A DNA stretch of 64,000 nt from Paludibacteraceae bacterium. Its GTDB lineage: Bacteria > Bacteroidota > Bacteroidia > Bacteroidales > Paludibacteraceae. The notes under the pieces are model-generated. The model had not been told where the DNA came from and searched no databases. It was given only the letters and a program-made list of their open reading frames with translations. The stretch is taken from the NCBI GenBank assembly GCA_024693065.1, contig JAILLP010000023.1, positions 1-64,000 on the forward strand, written 5' to 3'. Positions 45,445 to 55,851 of this stretch are shown piece after piece. Position 1 is the stretch's first letter. Each line of letters starts with the position of its first letter. The translations under genes and the position numbers were made by a program.

Positions 45445-48426
45445 ATGAAGAGAATAATTCCGTTTTTCGTGTCGCTGTCGCTTGCGACGGCAGGGGCTTT
45501 TGCCCAATTGGGTATCCCGACGATTAAATCATCCTCTGTCAATGGTAAGGACATTGAACTCAGGGATTTAAAGGTTAGTGTGGATGTGGTCGGGAATGTA
45601 GCCACTACCACATTCGACATGACATTCTACAACCCTACAACACGCACGTTGGAGGGTGAGTTCAATTTCCCTTTGGCGGAGGGGCAGACGGTCTCCCGTT
45701 ATGCGCTCGACATCAATGGTATACTTCGGGAGGGGGTTGTCGTCGAAAAGGAGAAGGGTAGAGTGACCTTCGAAAAAAAAGTGCGTGAGGGAGTTGACCC
45801 TGGTCTGTTGGAGATGACGGCGGGCAATAATTTCCGGACCCGCATATATCCTTTCTCTTCAAAAGGAACCCGCCGCGTGGTGGTGGCTTGTGAACAAGAA
45901 CTGACCTCCTCTAACGGTAAAAGGTTCTATAGTTTGCCCATGCAAACGGATTCGAAGATTGCGAACTTCACCCTTGAAACCAATGTCCGGAATGAACCAA
46001 ACGAGCCAGTTGTTTCCCAAGGTTCCATCAGTGGCGTCAAATTTAACTCTAAGGATCAAGGATTTGTGTCACAGTTGGTCCGCAAGAACATCACCTTGAA
46101 GAAGGGTCTCTTCCTGGAATTCCCGCAGTCGGATTTCCCGAAGATTTACACGGAGAATGCAGGTTTCGACACCTATTTCTACATCTATTCACCGGTAAAG
46201 CCTAAAAATGTTCTGGAGAAGGAGAAGCCGAGCGGGGTGACGGTGGTTTACGACGTCTCTTCTTCCTCGCAGGATAGGAATCTGGACAGGGATTTCGATT
46301 TCTTGGAGAGTTATGCCCAAGCCCAAGGCATATCGGATGTGCGCTTGGTGACTTTCAGCTACAGGCAACATCTCGATACGATGTGCAAGGTGAAGGATGT
46401 CCGGAAGATCATTCGCACCGATACCCCTACGTTCGACGGGGCGACTCAGTTGGGTTGTGTTGACCTCTCGAAATTTGGGACGGACGAAATCCTCTTCTTC
46501 TCGGATGGAATGGGCAATATAGGGAAGGACACCCTTTCGCCGGCGAAGGGATCGGTGATAACCGTTAATTCGAACCCTATGGCTGACCATAATTTCTTGA
46601 GGCTTGTCGCCTTGAAGAATGGTGGCACCTACGTCAACCTCTGTTCCTTGAACAATGCGGAGGCTGTGAATTTATTGACCCACCAGGAGTTCCAGTTCAT
46701 TAAGGCGAAGTATGACGCAGACCGGATCTCGGAGGTCTATCCTTCCGTGCCGACCCGTGTCATCGAGTCATTCTCCATCTCAGGAATCATGAAATCGAAG
46801 GAGGCGGATATCACCCTCTACTACGGTTTTGGCAATCGTGTGACGGACAGTGTGACTTGTCATGTCTCGGCCATTGATCCAGTCCGCGCCAACAATGTGA
46901 AACGAATATGGGCACAGAAAAAATTGGCGGAGCTGGATTTCGATTCGGAAAAGAATAAGCGGGAGATTATAGAATTGTCGAAACAATATGGCATCGTCAC
47001 CCGTAACACCTCGCTTATTGTCTTAGAGACTGTAAATGATTATGTGCGTTATGAGATAACACCTCCTGAAGAATTGATGGATCAATATCTTAGGATGATG
47101 GCTAGTAAACCGAAACCCGCCTCAAACGATACTTCCTATAGAACTGGCATTCTTGCCGTAAGAAAAGACTTCTTACAATGGTGGAATACTAAATATGACC
47201 CGAAGGCGAAACCACCTAAGGAATCCGACCTCGAACCGGTGGAAGAAATGGCCGTCATGGCAGATGAAATGCAAGTCGATGAAGATTCGGAGGAATATGA
47301 GATTTCTTCGGATTATGGCAGGCCGAGGAGAGAAGACCGGACGGGTTCTACTTCGCAAGTGCACGCCGAGGATCTTCGTGTGGCGCCTCAGGCAAGTGTG
47401 GATGATGCCTTGGCGGGTCGTGTTAGTGGAGTTATGGTTAGCTCTGCTGAATTATCGCGGAGAACTCCGCAACAGAGGAGTGGAGACGGCTCTTCTGCCT
47501 CATCCGCAGATGGTGGTGGAAATGCTTCTGTTCAGGTCCAGTATTGGAATCCTGATGTTCCGTATCTTTCCGAGCTGAAGTCTGTCAGGTCGGAGCAGAT
47601 GTATGACGCATATCTGAAAATGAAACCTAAATATGCCCAATCTCCATCGTTCTATTTGGATGTGGCGGAGTATTTCCATCGGGAGAAGCAGACTGACGCG
47701 GCGATTCGTGTCTTGTCCAACTTGGCGGAGCTGAAGCTGGAGGATGCGGAGGTGGCCCGTTCCTGCGCCAATAAACTGGTGGAGTTCAAATCGTATGAGT
47801 TGGCGGCTTCCGTCTATGAACGTGTGGCCAAGATGAGAGGCGAGGAGCCTCAGTCCTACCGTGATCTGGCGTTGGTCTACATTGAATTGGGACAATTGCA
47901 GAAAGCGGCTGACTTGCTCTATAAGGTGGGCTTCTCCAAGTGGGATAGCCGTTTCAGGAACATTCAGCAAATAGCCATCAACGAATTGAACGCCCTTATC
48001 GAGTTGAATCCAGACAAAATCGACACGTCAGCCTACGACAAGCGCTTGTTGGGTAATTGTCCTGTAGATATCAGGATTATCCTCACATGGAACACCAATG
48101 ATTGTGACATAGATCTTTGGGTGACCGATCCGAATGGTGAAAAGTGTTTTTATAAACATCCTTATACTGTTATCGGGGGTAGGCTCTCTGATGATATCAC
48201 GCAGGGATATGGACCAGAAGAGTTCTGCTTGACCAAGGCCGCCAAGGGAGAGTATCTGATTCAGGCGAATTATTACGGAACGAGCAACCAAAAACGATTG
48301 CAGCCGGTGGTGGTTCAGGCTACTATTTATACGAACTTCGGACGTCCGAACCAGGAGAAGCAGGTCCTGACGCTCCAGTTGGGCAATGCTAAGGATGTCT
48401 ATACGGTAGGAACGATAAAATTCTGA
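45445..48426 (+). CDS. VIT + VWA-like + TPR-like + DUF2135-type secreted protein
   Basis: VIT region (VSVDVVGNVATTTFDMTFYNPTTRTLEGEFNFPLAEGQTVSRYALDINGILREGVVVEK); VWA-like (GVTVVYDVSSSSQDRN); C-terminal DIRIILTWNTNDCDIDLWVTDPNGEKCFY. Confidence 0.85.
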   Translation: MKRIIPFFVSLSLATAGAFAQLGIPTIKSSSVNGKDIELRDLKVSVDVVGNVATTTFDMTFYNPTTRTLEGEFNFPLAEGQTVSRYALDINGILREGVVVEKEKGRVTFEKKVREGVDPGLLEMTAGNNFRTRIYPFSSKGTRRVVVACEQELTSSNGKRFYSLPMQTDSKIANFTLETNVRNEPNEPVVSQGSISGVKFNSKDQGFVSQLVRKNITLKKGLFLEFPQSDFPKIYTENAGFDTYFYIYSPVKPKNVLEKEKPSGVTVVYDVSSSSQDRNLDRDFDFLESYAQAQGISDVRLVTFSYRQHLDTMCKVKDVRKIIRTDTPTFDGATQLGCVDLSKFGTDEILFFSDGMGNIGKDTLSPAKGSVITVNSNPMADHNFLRLVALKNGGTYVNLCSLNNAEAVNLLTHQEFQFIKAKYDADRISEVYPSVPTRVIESFSISGIMKSKEADITLYYGFGNRVTDSVTCHVSAIDPVRANNVKRIWAQKKLAELDFDSEKNKREIIELSKQYGIVTRNTSLIVLETVNDYVRYEITPPEELMDQYLRMMASKPKPASNDTSYRTGILAVRKDFLQWWNTKYDPKAKPPKESDLEPVEEMAVMADEMQVDEDSEEYEISSDYGRPRREDRTGSTSQVHAEDLRVAPQASVDDALAGRVSGVMVSSAELSRRTPQQRSGDGSSASSADGGGNASVQVQYWNPDVPYLSELKSVRSEQMYDAYLKMKPKYAQSPSFYLDVAEYFHREKQTDAAIRVLSNLAELKLEDAEVARSCANKLVEFKSYELAASVYERVAKMRGEEPQSYRDLALVYIELGQLQKAADLLYKVGFSKWDSRFRNIQQIAINELNALIELNPDKIDTSAYDKRLLGNCPVDIRIILTWNTNDCDIDLWVTDPNGEKCFYKHPYTVIGGRLSDDITQGYGPEEFCLTKAAKGEYLIQANYYGTSNQKRLQPVVVQATIYTNFGRPNQEKQVLTLQLGNAKDVYTVGTIKF

Positions 48427-48468
48427 CGAGTCATCCTTCCTCTTTGAATAAAAAGAATCCATAAAAAA

Positions 48469-48498
48469 AAACGTTTGTCAGAATTCTGGCAAACGTTT
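48469..48498 (+). terminator. Rho-independent terminator
   Basis: AACGTTTGtCAGAATTCTGgCAAACGTT followed by TTTTT. Confidence 0.85.
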
Positions 48499-48561
48499 TT
48501 TTGATTAGCATATTATTTTAGAATTTGAGACTTGAGAATAGACCTGACATCAACACATCCC

Positions 48562-49314
48562 TTATTTTTTGCCAAAGGAAGGAATTTGGTTCATCTTCAG
48601 CGGTTTTATATTTTCGGGAGTAATCACAACGTCATCGTCTGCCGCAGATGTGACATTGTCTTGGTAAAATGAGACCATGTTGCCATTCTCGTCTATTCCA
48701 ACGTAACGGAATTGAAGGTCTACCCCTTTCAAATAACTGTTGTACGTACGCTCCGACACTACGATTTCGTCTCTTTTTTCTCCTGGATCCAATCTTTTGT
48801 CGGGGTTGTAGAAAAATATATCGTTACGCTCTTTTGGCTCATCTGATAACCATGGGAAGCAAGCGTATATCTTATAGGAGGTCTTGTTGATGAATTTAAA
48901 ATGCAAGTCGGTTCTACCATCTTCATCTGTACATAATCTGGGTTCTAATGCGCTTTTGTGGATTCTCATATAAGATTCATCTACAATGAGTTTTTTTGTG
49001 TTGCGATTTATTTCCACGTTCCAACGATAATATATGGAATCATTATCGCCTGTGAAAGTTAGGGTGTGTTTCCCCGAATTGGCGAATTTTATCTTGCCGT
49101 CGAATTTTTTTGTGTTGAATTCCAGGGCGGGTGAATTATATTGGTTTTTAATCCATATGCTTCCTTTATAGCCGGCATTGTGCCTGCCCGTGTCACGCTC
49201 TGTAACCCATGAACACTCTTTTAATGTTGTACCTGTTTTGTTTATGATTTTTACGTTTTGAGCCATTAAACTTGGGCTGAACAATAATAGCGTGAATATT
49301 AATTTGAATCTCAT
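48562..49314 (-). CDS. Secreted hypothetical protein
   Basis: Signal peptide MRFKLIFTLLLFSPSLMAQ; complete 250-aa ORF without recognisable family. Confidence 0.6.
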   Translation of the reverse strand: MRFKLIFTLLLFSPSLMAQNVKIINKTGTTLKECSWVTERDTGRHNAGYKGSIWIKNQYNSPALEFNTKKFDGKIKFANSGKHTLTFTGDNDSIYYRWNVEINRNTKKLIVDESYMRIHKSALEPRLCTDEDGRTDLHFKFINKTSYKIYACFPWLSDEPKERNDIFFYNPDKRLDPGEKRDEIVVSERTYNSYLKGVDLQFRYVGIDENGNMVSFYQDNVTSAADDDVVITPENIKPLKMNQIPSFGKK

Positions 49315-49383
49315 GATATGTATGTTTTTTGTTAGACAATCCTACGTTTTCTAAGTGATTTTAGTAATCGGTCTCTGGTTTTT

Positions 49384-50187
49384 TCAGACGAAGAAGTTCA
49401 TCCCCACGTGCCCATAGGAGATCTTCCCTTTGTACTCCTGCTTGAGTTGCGCGTATTGCTCGATGCCGGTGCAGTGGCAGGCGACGATCTCCTCGATCTC
49501 CAGCTGGTTCATCAGCTTTGCGATGTGGCTGATTTTGTTGGGCGATTCGTGCAGGGTGTGGAACCCTCCGATCACGAGGCGGATGGGCTCGCTGAAGTGT
49601 TCCTTCGCGCTTCGTATCGTGTTGACGATGCCACGGTGCGCGCAACCGCTCACGATGGTGATTTTCCCTTCGTGCCGTATGCAGATGTATTGTTCGTCCT
49701 CGAATTGGTCTTCCGCGCGATCTTCCCCCTTCTGAATCTCCATGTTGGTGAAGTGCGTTTCGTGCGGGTCGAAGAGTTTCACCTCCGGCATGACGAAGAT
49801 GCCGGGCAGTATTTCCGTGATCTCTGTGACCCTCCTGATGCGTGAGGCGTCTAATGCGTTTTGGCAAGGCAGTCCGATACATCGGTTGCCTGTGCCGTAG
49901 CGTACCACGTCGAAGCCCTCTTTCGCATAGACCGGTGCATGGTCGTTGTGGACCAGGAAGTGGGCCAGTCCGCCCGTGTGGTCATAATGTCCGTGGCTGA
50001 TGACGAGCGCTTGGATGGAGGATATGTCCACGCCTGCGATCTCCGCGTTGTAGGCGTAGAGGTCGGTTTGCCCCGTGTCGAACAAGATGTTTTGCCCCTC
50101 GTCAGTCTCGATGAGGAGGGAAAAACCCAGTTCGGCCTTCATCTTCGCTTGGAAGACCGTGTTCTCTGTCAATATCTTCAGTTTCAT
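49384..50187 (-). CDS. MBL-fold metallohydrolase (dihydropterin-AB-5'-phosphate synthase-like)
   Basis: EKGFSLLIETDEGQNILFDTG-like start (GFSLLIETDEGQNILFDTGQTD), HGHYDHTGG, SGCAHRGIVNTI, GGFHTLHES. Confidence 0.88.
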   Translation of the reverse strand: MKLKILTENTVFQAKMKAELGFSLLIETDEGQNILFDTGQTDLYAYNAEIAGVDISSIQALVISHGHYDHTGGLAHFLVHNDHAPVYAKEGFDVVRYGTGNRCIGLPCQNALDASRIRRVTEITEILPGIFVMPEVKLFDPHETHFTNMEIQKGEDRAEDQFEDEQYICIRHEGKITIVSGCAHRGIVNTIRSAKEHFSEPIRLVIGGFHTLHESPNKISHIAKLMNQLEIEEIVACHCTGIEQYAQLKQEYKGKISYGHVGMNFFV

Positions 50188-50259
50188 GCCTTTTCGTTTT
50201 CTATGCGAATTTAATGTTTTTCCGCGAAATATAGGAATGAAGGACGTCTGGCGTCGGGG

Positions 50260-51345
50260 TTATAGCTGCAGTATGTGGATCGCAAGTTCTTTGACGCAAT
50301 GTCCGAGCAGCAGGCCTATGCCCAGGGATGCCACATTGGCCACAAGGGCGAAGCCCCATGCCTTCAGGATGTAGTGCTTGGCTTTCTTCTCCAGTGCGAA
50401 GGAGTAGATGATGCTCTCGACAATCCATACGATAGGTTCCACGACGATTAATAGGATAGCGAGGCTCATGGTCTGTCCATGGTGGGTGTTGGAGAAGATG
50501 CTGGAGTATAGAAGGATATTCATCAGTATGTTGGTGATGGCATTGGTCGCGGCTATGATGATCATGTCTCTTTTTGAACGGTAAAGGAACAACCATCCGA
50601 CACCCATCTCGACGATGACGGTTATGATCATCGATAGAAGGATAGTGATCCATTGCAGAGAGTTCGGGTATTTGGGAGCCATGTCCATTTCCGATTTTCT
50701 GACATTCACTATGTTAGGACTGATGTAATACCAGTCTGTGCTCGGTTTGTAAATGATAACATTCACACAGGTGTTTTCCCCTTTGTATTTGATGCGGCTT
50801 TCCCCTTTTGCCCGAATTAGCAGGGAAGTGTCGCACGCCTTGAATTTCTCTATGATTTCTGACCTTAAATTCTTCCCCTGTTTCTGAAAATCCTCTTCTT
50901 GACGCTCTCCGTCCTCATATGCTATGGTGATTTCGCTAAGATTCTCTGCCTCAGCCTCCCTCTCTGTTTTGTGCCAGCTATATTGTCCCCAGTACCAGCT
51001 ACAGTCTGGAATGGTGGAGGAATCCTTTCCCACGGCTTTGCTTAGGTCAATGACCAGAATGTCCCCGTCCATGTAGCAGCAACTCGGGCTAGAGATTTTG
51101 CCAGTGCTGTCTAGAGTTGAGAATGTCGTATCTTTTGTCTTGTAATCAGTCGGTTGGCTGAATGAGAAGTCTGAGACCACCTGATTCAAATCGTAGTAAC
51201 CGATTATATATTCCTCATTGTCATCGGGAACTATGATTACTTCCGGACTTATCGTAAACACATGGGGAGCTGGCATGTTTGCGGCGCATGTCAAACTCAG
51301 CAGAAGTAGGGAAGAAAGGAGTATTTGTTTCATGTGCTTCATCAT
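50260..51345 (-). CDS. Membrane-associated hypothetical protein with signal peptide and C-terminal TM helices
   Basis: MMKHMKQILLSSLLLLSLTCA; C-terminal hydrophobic stretches (WITILLSMIITVIVEMGVGWLFLY, LAILLIVVEPIVWIVESIIYSFAL). Start moved from 51408. Confidence 0.6.
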   Translation of the reverse strand: MMKHMKQILLSSLLLLSLTCAANMPAPHVFTISPEVIIVPDDNEEYIIGYYDLNQVVSDFSFSQPTDYKTKDTTFSTLDSTGKISSPSCCYMDGDILVIDLSKAVGKDSSTIPDCSWYWGQYSWHKTEREAEAENLSEITIAYEDGERQEEDFQKQGKNLRSEIIEKFKACDTSLLIRAKGESRIKYKGENTCVNVIIYKPSTDWYYISPNIVNVRKSEMDMAPKYPNSLQWITILLSMIITVIVEMGVGWLFLYRSKRDMIIIAATNAITNILMNILLYSSIFSNTHHGQTMSLAILLIVVEPIVWIVESIIYSFALEKKAKHYILKAWGFALVANVASLGIGLLLGHCVKELAIHILQL

Positions 51346-51436
51346 AGTTCTTTGGATTAAGCTTGGAATATGTTGTGATGAAAAAGAGGGTATACCATTG
51401 CGATACACCCTCTTGCTCTATCGTCGGAACATCCTT

Positions 51437-52633
51437 CTATTTCAGGACGTCCAATGCCTTTTTGATACGTTTGAACGCCTCGGTGAGGTTCTCCTCCGAA
51501 GTGGCGTAGGACATACGGATGCAGTTCGGAGCACCGAAGGCGCCACCGCCCACGCAAGCCACGTGGCCGTCCACCAAGAGGTACATGGCGAGGTCAGCCG
51601 CAGTTTTGATTACGTCACCCTTAGGCGTCTTCTTGCCGAAGTAAGAGTCGCACTCAGGGAAGATGTAGAAGGCGCCGTCCGGTTTGTTCACCTTGAAGCC
51701 GGAGATTTCGCCCGCCATCTTAACGACGAGGTCACGTCTGCGCTCGAAAGCCTGACGCATGGTCTCCACGCTGCTTTGGTCGCCCGTGTAAGCAGCCTCG
51801 GCCGCTTTCTGTGCGATGGAGCAAGGTCCTGATGTATATTGTCCTTGGAGTTTGTTGCAAGCGCTGGCGATCCATTTCGGAGCGGCCATCCAGCCCAATC
51901 TCCAACCCGTCATCGCATAGCCTTTGGACACACCGTTTATGATGATCACGTGGTCCTTCACCTCAGGGAATTGGGCGATGCTCTCGTGCTTGCCCACGTA
52001 GTTGATGTGCTCGTAGATCTCGTCGGCGAGGACGAACATATTAGGGTGTTTGCCGATTACCTCAGCCAATCCCTTCAACTCCTCTTTGGAATAAACGCTT
52101 CCGGTAGGGTTGGAAGGAGAGCAGAGGATCAACAATTTCGTCTTAGGCGTGATAGCCTCTTCCAATTGTGCTGGAGTGATCTTGAAGTTTTGCTCCAAAC
52201 CTGCCTTCACGATCACGTTGGTACCCTCGGCCAACTTCACCATTTCAACGTAGCTAACCCAGTAAGGGGCAGGGACGATCACTTCGTCACCAGGTCCGAC
52301 AAGGCTCATGATAGCGTTGCAGACCGCCTGTTTAGCACCGTTTGAGCATACGATTTGGCTTGGGTCGAAATCCAACCCGTTCTCTTTCTTCAACTTCTCC
52401 GCGATAGCTTTTCTGAGAGGCATGTAGCCTGGCACTGGGGAGTAGAATGAGAAATTGTCGTCGATTGCCTTTTGCGCAGCCGCCTTGATGTGCTTTGGGG
52501 TGTTGAAGTCAGGTTCTCCCACACTTAAGTTGATTACATCTATGCCCTGTGCGCGTAGCTCTTGGCTTTTTTGCGACATGGCAAGCGTCTCTGATGGCGA
52601 TAAGGCCGCTAAACGGGCTGATACTTGATCCAT
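51437..52633 (-). CDS. Pyridoxal-phosphate aminotransferase (aspartate aminotransferase type)
   Basis: INLSVGEPDFNTPKHIKAAAQKAID; ILCSPSNPTGSVYSKEEL; INGVSKGYAMTGWRLGWMA. Confidence 0.95.
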   Translation of the reverse strand: MDQVSARLAALSPSETLAMSQKSQELRAQGIDVINLSVGEPDFNTPKHIKAAAQKAIDDNFSFYSPVPGYMPLRKAIAEKLKKENGLDFDPSQIVCSNGAKQAVCNAIMSLVGPGDEVIVPAPYWVSYVEMVKLAEGTNVIVKAGLEQNFKITPAQLEEAITPKTKLLILCSPSNPTGSVYSKEELKGLAEVIGKHPNMFVLADEIYEHINYVGKHESIAQFPEVKDHVIIINGVSKGYAMTGWRLGWMAAPKWIASACNKLQGQYTSGPCSIAQKAAEAAYTGDQSSVETMRQAFERRRDLVVKMAGEISGFKVNKPDGAFYIFPECDSYFGKKTPKGDVIKTAADLAMYLLVDGHVACVGGGAFGAPNCIRMSYATSEENLTEAFKRIKKALDVLK

Positions 52634-52779
52634 TTTTTTCGTCTATTTTATAATTGTTTTCTTATGTATACTGTTTAATTTCAGTTTGTTAGACGTGCAA
52701 ACCTTGCACACCTAAATTAGGTGCGAAATTACGTCATTTTTTTGAACGAAACAAGCGGTTTTCACTAAATATATAAAAG

Positions 52780-52804
52780 AGGCGCAGAAAAAATTTCCGC
52801 GCCT
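52780..52804 (-). terminator. Terminator-like hairpin downstream of the CotH-type gene
   Basis: AGGCGC...GCGCCT stem with T/A-rich flanks. Confidence 0.5.
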
Positions 52805-52848
52805 TCTGAAGTCTTTTTTTATTATTCCTGAAGTGAGAGTATAAATGT

Positions 52849-55800
52849 TTATTTTTTCAGGAATTTGAGTAAGCCCGACTTGTTATCTGTAATGATTTCT
52901 ATAAGGTACAAACCTCTTGGCCATGATGTGATTTCCAGAGAGAACTGTCGCTCTTTCGGGCGAAGGCATAGCCGTTGGTTGCCTGTCATGTCGTAGAATA
53001 TGACCTGTTCCATTGGCTCTGAGGCTTGAATGTGGATCTGTTGGCTGGCCGGGTTAGGGTAGAGGGAGAGCCTTATGAGGTCGGCGAGGGTGTTGCTCAC
53101 ACCGGTGGTGTCCTTCTCTCCGTTCTTCTTGCCAGGCGTAGGGTTGAGTTCCAACGGGTCGATTCCGTAGATGACCCAGTTCGACGAACTGTCTGTCTCT
53201 CTTGCGTAAGATTCGTTGGTCTGCAGGGCCACAAGCTCCACACAGTCGATATAGTCGGTGTCGTTGCGCAAGAGACAGATGGTGAAGAGGCTGTCCTTGT
53301 CGATGGCGAAGTTGAGGCTGGAGGGACCTATGAGGCTGTCGCCGTTCGCCCAAAGGACTTTGTGCTCTTTCGGCCGAATGATGGTTTGCTCGTAGCCTAC
53401 CGGAATCTTTGATTGGTGGAGCGTCGTCGTATCTGAGCCGACGATGGAAATGGTATAGTTCGCCAGATCATAGCTTTCCTCTCCGTAATTATAGATTTCG
53501 ATCCAATCCGAGTACTTCCCGTTAGGGCCAGGGTTCTTGGAGAGCGCATTGCTGGAGGAGCATATCTCGTTGATGACGAGCGTAGGCTTGCTCTCTGGCT
53601 TAGGTTCGCCGGCCGGTTTGAAGGTGGCCGTGATCTTTCCGCCGGAGCGTAGTTTGGTCACCAAGTATCCTGGCAGTTTGTTCCTTGGATCCAGTGTGTC
53701 GGAAGCGACTTCGCCGATCGTGTCGCAGGTGATGACCCATTTGTCCAGTTCGTAGCCTTGTGGCGGTATGGCGTTGAGCTCCAGTTCGTAATCGGAGAAG
53801 TACTTGCCGTTGTAGCTGGTGATGGGTTCTCCGTTGAAGTAGAGTTTCGCCTCCTTCATTTCGGATGCCAGTTGTAGGCTGACGGTGTCACCGCCCCCGA
53901 CATATTTTTGCAGATGGCCGTATATGTATTTGTGGCGGTTTAGTGCGAATGAGCGCATGGCGGAGGTCTCCTTTTCGCCTGTTGTTCCGTTAAAGGATAT
54001 CTGGTATTCCTTGTCCACAAGGGCCGAAATGCTGTCGAATACCGATTCGATTCGTTGTGGGGCGAATGTGGTGGAAAGGTGGATGAGGAATTTGGTCGTG
54101 AATTTTTTCCTGAAGAACCTGTTTGGGTACAGGCTTCTGAAAATGAGTGTCATCCATTTTGCTCTGTTGGCCCATTGCTTGGATTTTATTCCAGCGCACC
54201 AGTTTATCATGTTTTTAGAGGCTCCGCCCAAATATTCGTAGCCGGGAAGACCGAGTCCGAAATCTGTGTCGAGGAGGATCCATCGGAACTTGCCGTTCTT
54301 TTTTTCCTTCCAGATTTTTGTGTTGTTGCCTGGCCAATCGGTGTTGACGATGAATTGTTGGAACACTTGGTAGTCCACATATTCGTCCATGTCCATTCGT
54401 CCACAGGCCCTTTCGTACAGGGTGACGGAATCATTGGGGTTGGTGCTCTCCAACGTGTTTGTCAGGTCGTTGTAAGCGTTTTTGTCTCCTGTGCTTGCAC
54501 GGATACCTAACTGGTCGGATAGGGTGATGAGGTCGATATCCTCTTCGTCGATTCCGTAATTTGCCTCGATGTAGTCTGAGTTGGTTCGCTCGTTCAGGTC
54601 CATGAATCCTTGGTAGACTCCGTTGATGTAGTAGGCTACGGGCTGGAAGGCCTGGTAGTCGATGTTCATGCCGATGGCTAGCGTCTGCATCAATCCGTCC
54701 CTGAAACGCACACTGGAATAGGCGGTGCCTCCGTTCCGTAGGTATAGGTTGCTGTGGATGATATTAGGTTTGGAAGAGAAAAAATGGTAGTCGATGGAGT
54801 CTTTCCCTGTTTTGTTGCTTGCTTTGAGGGAGAGTGTTTTCAGCTTTTCTTTTCTGGAGCATCCTCCTTCTACCTTCGCTTCCAGTTCCTGGCAGACGAC
54901 CGTTTGCCCATCCACGATATATTCGAAGTTGACGGGACGCTTCCATTCTTGGTTGTAGTTGGCCTTGCCTGATGTGCAGTCTTTCTCTCCTCGTTTCCCG
55001 TTTTTCCCGGTGACGTAGATGCCCAGAGAATCATCGTAGAAGAATGAGGAATCCACGGTGATGGATACGACTGGTATGGAGAATCCTAGACTGTCATGCG
55101 CTTCGTCGTTTACGAGGTAGGTGGCTGTGGTTGTTTTGCTGGGTATCAGACTGTCTATGAATGCTTTTGCTCGTATGCTTGAGTTCTTGTCGATGTAGAT
55201 GGGCTCTGTGTAGGGGGTGCCATTCTCCAAGGTTGGTTCCGAACCGTTGGTGGTGTAGTATATGTTACCGTCTCCTTCGATGGAGAGTAGGAATGGCTCG
55301 TCCATGACGCCTCCCTTGTGGCTGAAGGTGGGAGCGGAGCATCTGCAAGAGTTGATGTCTTTGTATGCTTTCGTGTTCGGTAGTCCGGGTGTGGGTGACA
55401 TGTAGCCAATTCCTGCGTCGGTTCGCCCGAATGATAGGTTTACCTCCATCTTCTCGTAGTGGATGGAGTCTACGATTGTTCCTCCCTCGTAGAGTACGAT
55501 GGCTCCTCCGTCAGCGTCCAGTTTGTAGTCCGCGTGGGAGTCTTTCTTCGTGTCGTCCAACCAAAGGATGGTGTTGGGACCGATTTGCCAGTCTTTGTCC
55601 ACCCTCCATCTCCATCGTTCGATGAGGTTGCCTTTGACCGCCTGTTTGCCGTAGTGGATGATTAGGTATCCGTTCATGTTGACGGAGTCTTCGTCGGTGG
55701 TGAACTCGATGTAATTGGAAAAGTTGAAATTGTCCCTATTCATGAAGGACGAATAGTTGCACGTTGAAAGCTCGCTGATGGAAACTTTCGCAAAGGACAG

Positions 55801-55851
55801 TGACGCATAAAGAGCGGTGAAAACTGCCGAAATAACAATTCTTTTATACAT
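52849..55851 (-). CDS. Large secreted CotH-like protein with lamin-tail and T9SS sorting domains
   Basis: CotH motif region NLYLRNGGTAYSSVRFRDGLMQTLAIGMNIDYQAFQPVAYYINGVYQGFMDLNERTNSDYIEANYG; GNIYYTTNGSEPTLENGTPYTEPIYI; LVINEICSSSNALSKNPGPNGKYSDWIEIYNYGEESYDLANYTIS; C-terminal LSLYPNPASQQIHI...GLYLIEI. Confidence 0.88.
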   Translation of the reverse strand: MYKRIVISAVFTALYASLSFAKVSISELSTCNYSSFMNRDNFNFSNYIEFTTDEDSVNMNGYLIIHYGKQAVKGNLIERWRWRVDKDWQIGPNTILWLDDTKKDSHADYKLDADGGAIVLYEGGTIVDSIHYEKMEVNLSFGRTDAGIGYMSPTPGLPNTKAYKDINSCRCSAPTFSHKGGVMDEPFLLSIEGDGNIYYTTNGSEPTLENGTPYTEPIYIDKNSSIRAKAFIDSLIPSKTTTATYLVNDEAHDSLGFSIPVVSITVDSSFFYDDSLGIYVTGKNGKRGEKDCTSGKANYNQEWKRPVNFEYIVDGQTVVCQELEAKVEGGCSRKEKLKTLSLKASNKTGKDSIDYHFFSSKPNIIHSNLYLRNGGTAYSSVRFRDGLMQTLAIGMNIDYQAFQPVAYYINGVYQGFMDLNERTNSDYIEANYGIDEEDIDLITLSDQLGIRASTGDKNAYNDLTNTLESTNPNDSVTLYERACGRMDMDEYVDYQVFQQFIVNTDWPGNNTKIWKEKKNGKFRWILLDTDFGLGLPGYEYLGGASKNMINWCAGIKSKQWANRAKWMTLIFRSLYPNRFFRKKFTTKFLIHLSTTFAPQRIESVFDSISALVDKEYQISFNGTTGEKETSAMRSFALNRHKYIYGHLQKYVGGGDTVSLQLASEMKEAKLYFNGEPITSYNGKYFSDYELELNAIPPQGYELDKWVITCDTIGEVASDTLDPRNKLPGYLVTKLRSGGKITATFKPAGEPKPESKPTLVINEICSSSNALSKNPGPNGKYSDWIEIYNYGEESYDLANYTISIVGSDTTTLHQSKIPVGYEQTIIRPKEHKVLWANGDSLIGPSSLNFAIDKDSLFTICLLRNDTDYIDCVELVALQTNESYARETDSSSNWVIYGIDPLELNPTPGKKNGEKDTTGVSNTLADLIRLSLYPNPASQQIHIQASEPMEQVIFYDMTGNQRLCLRPKERQFSLEITSWPRGLYLIEIITDNKSGLLKFLKK

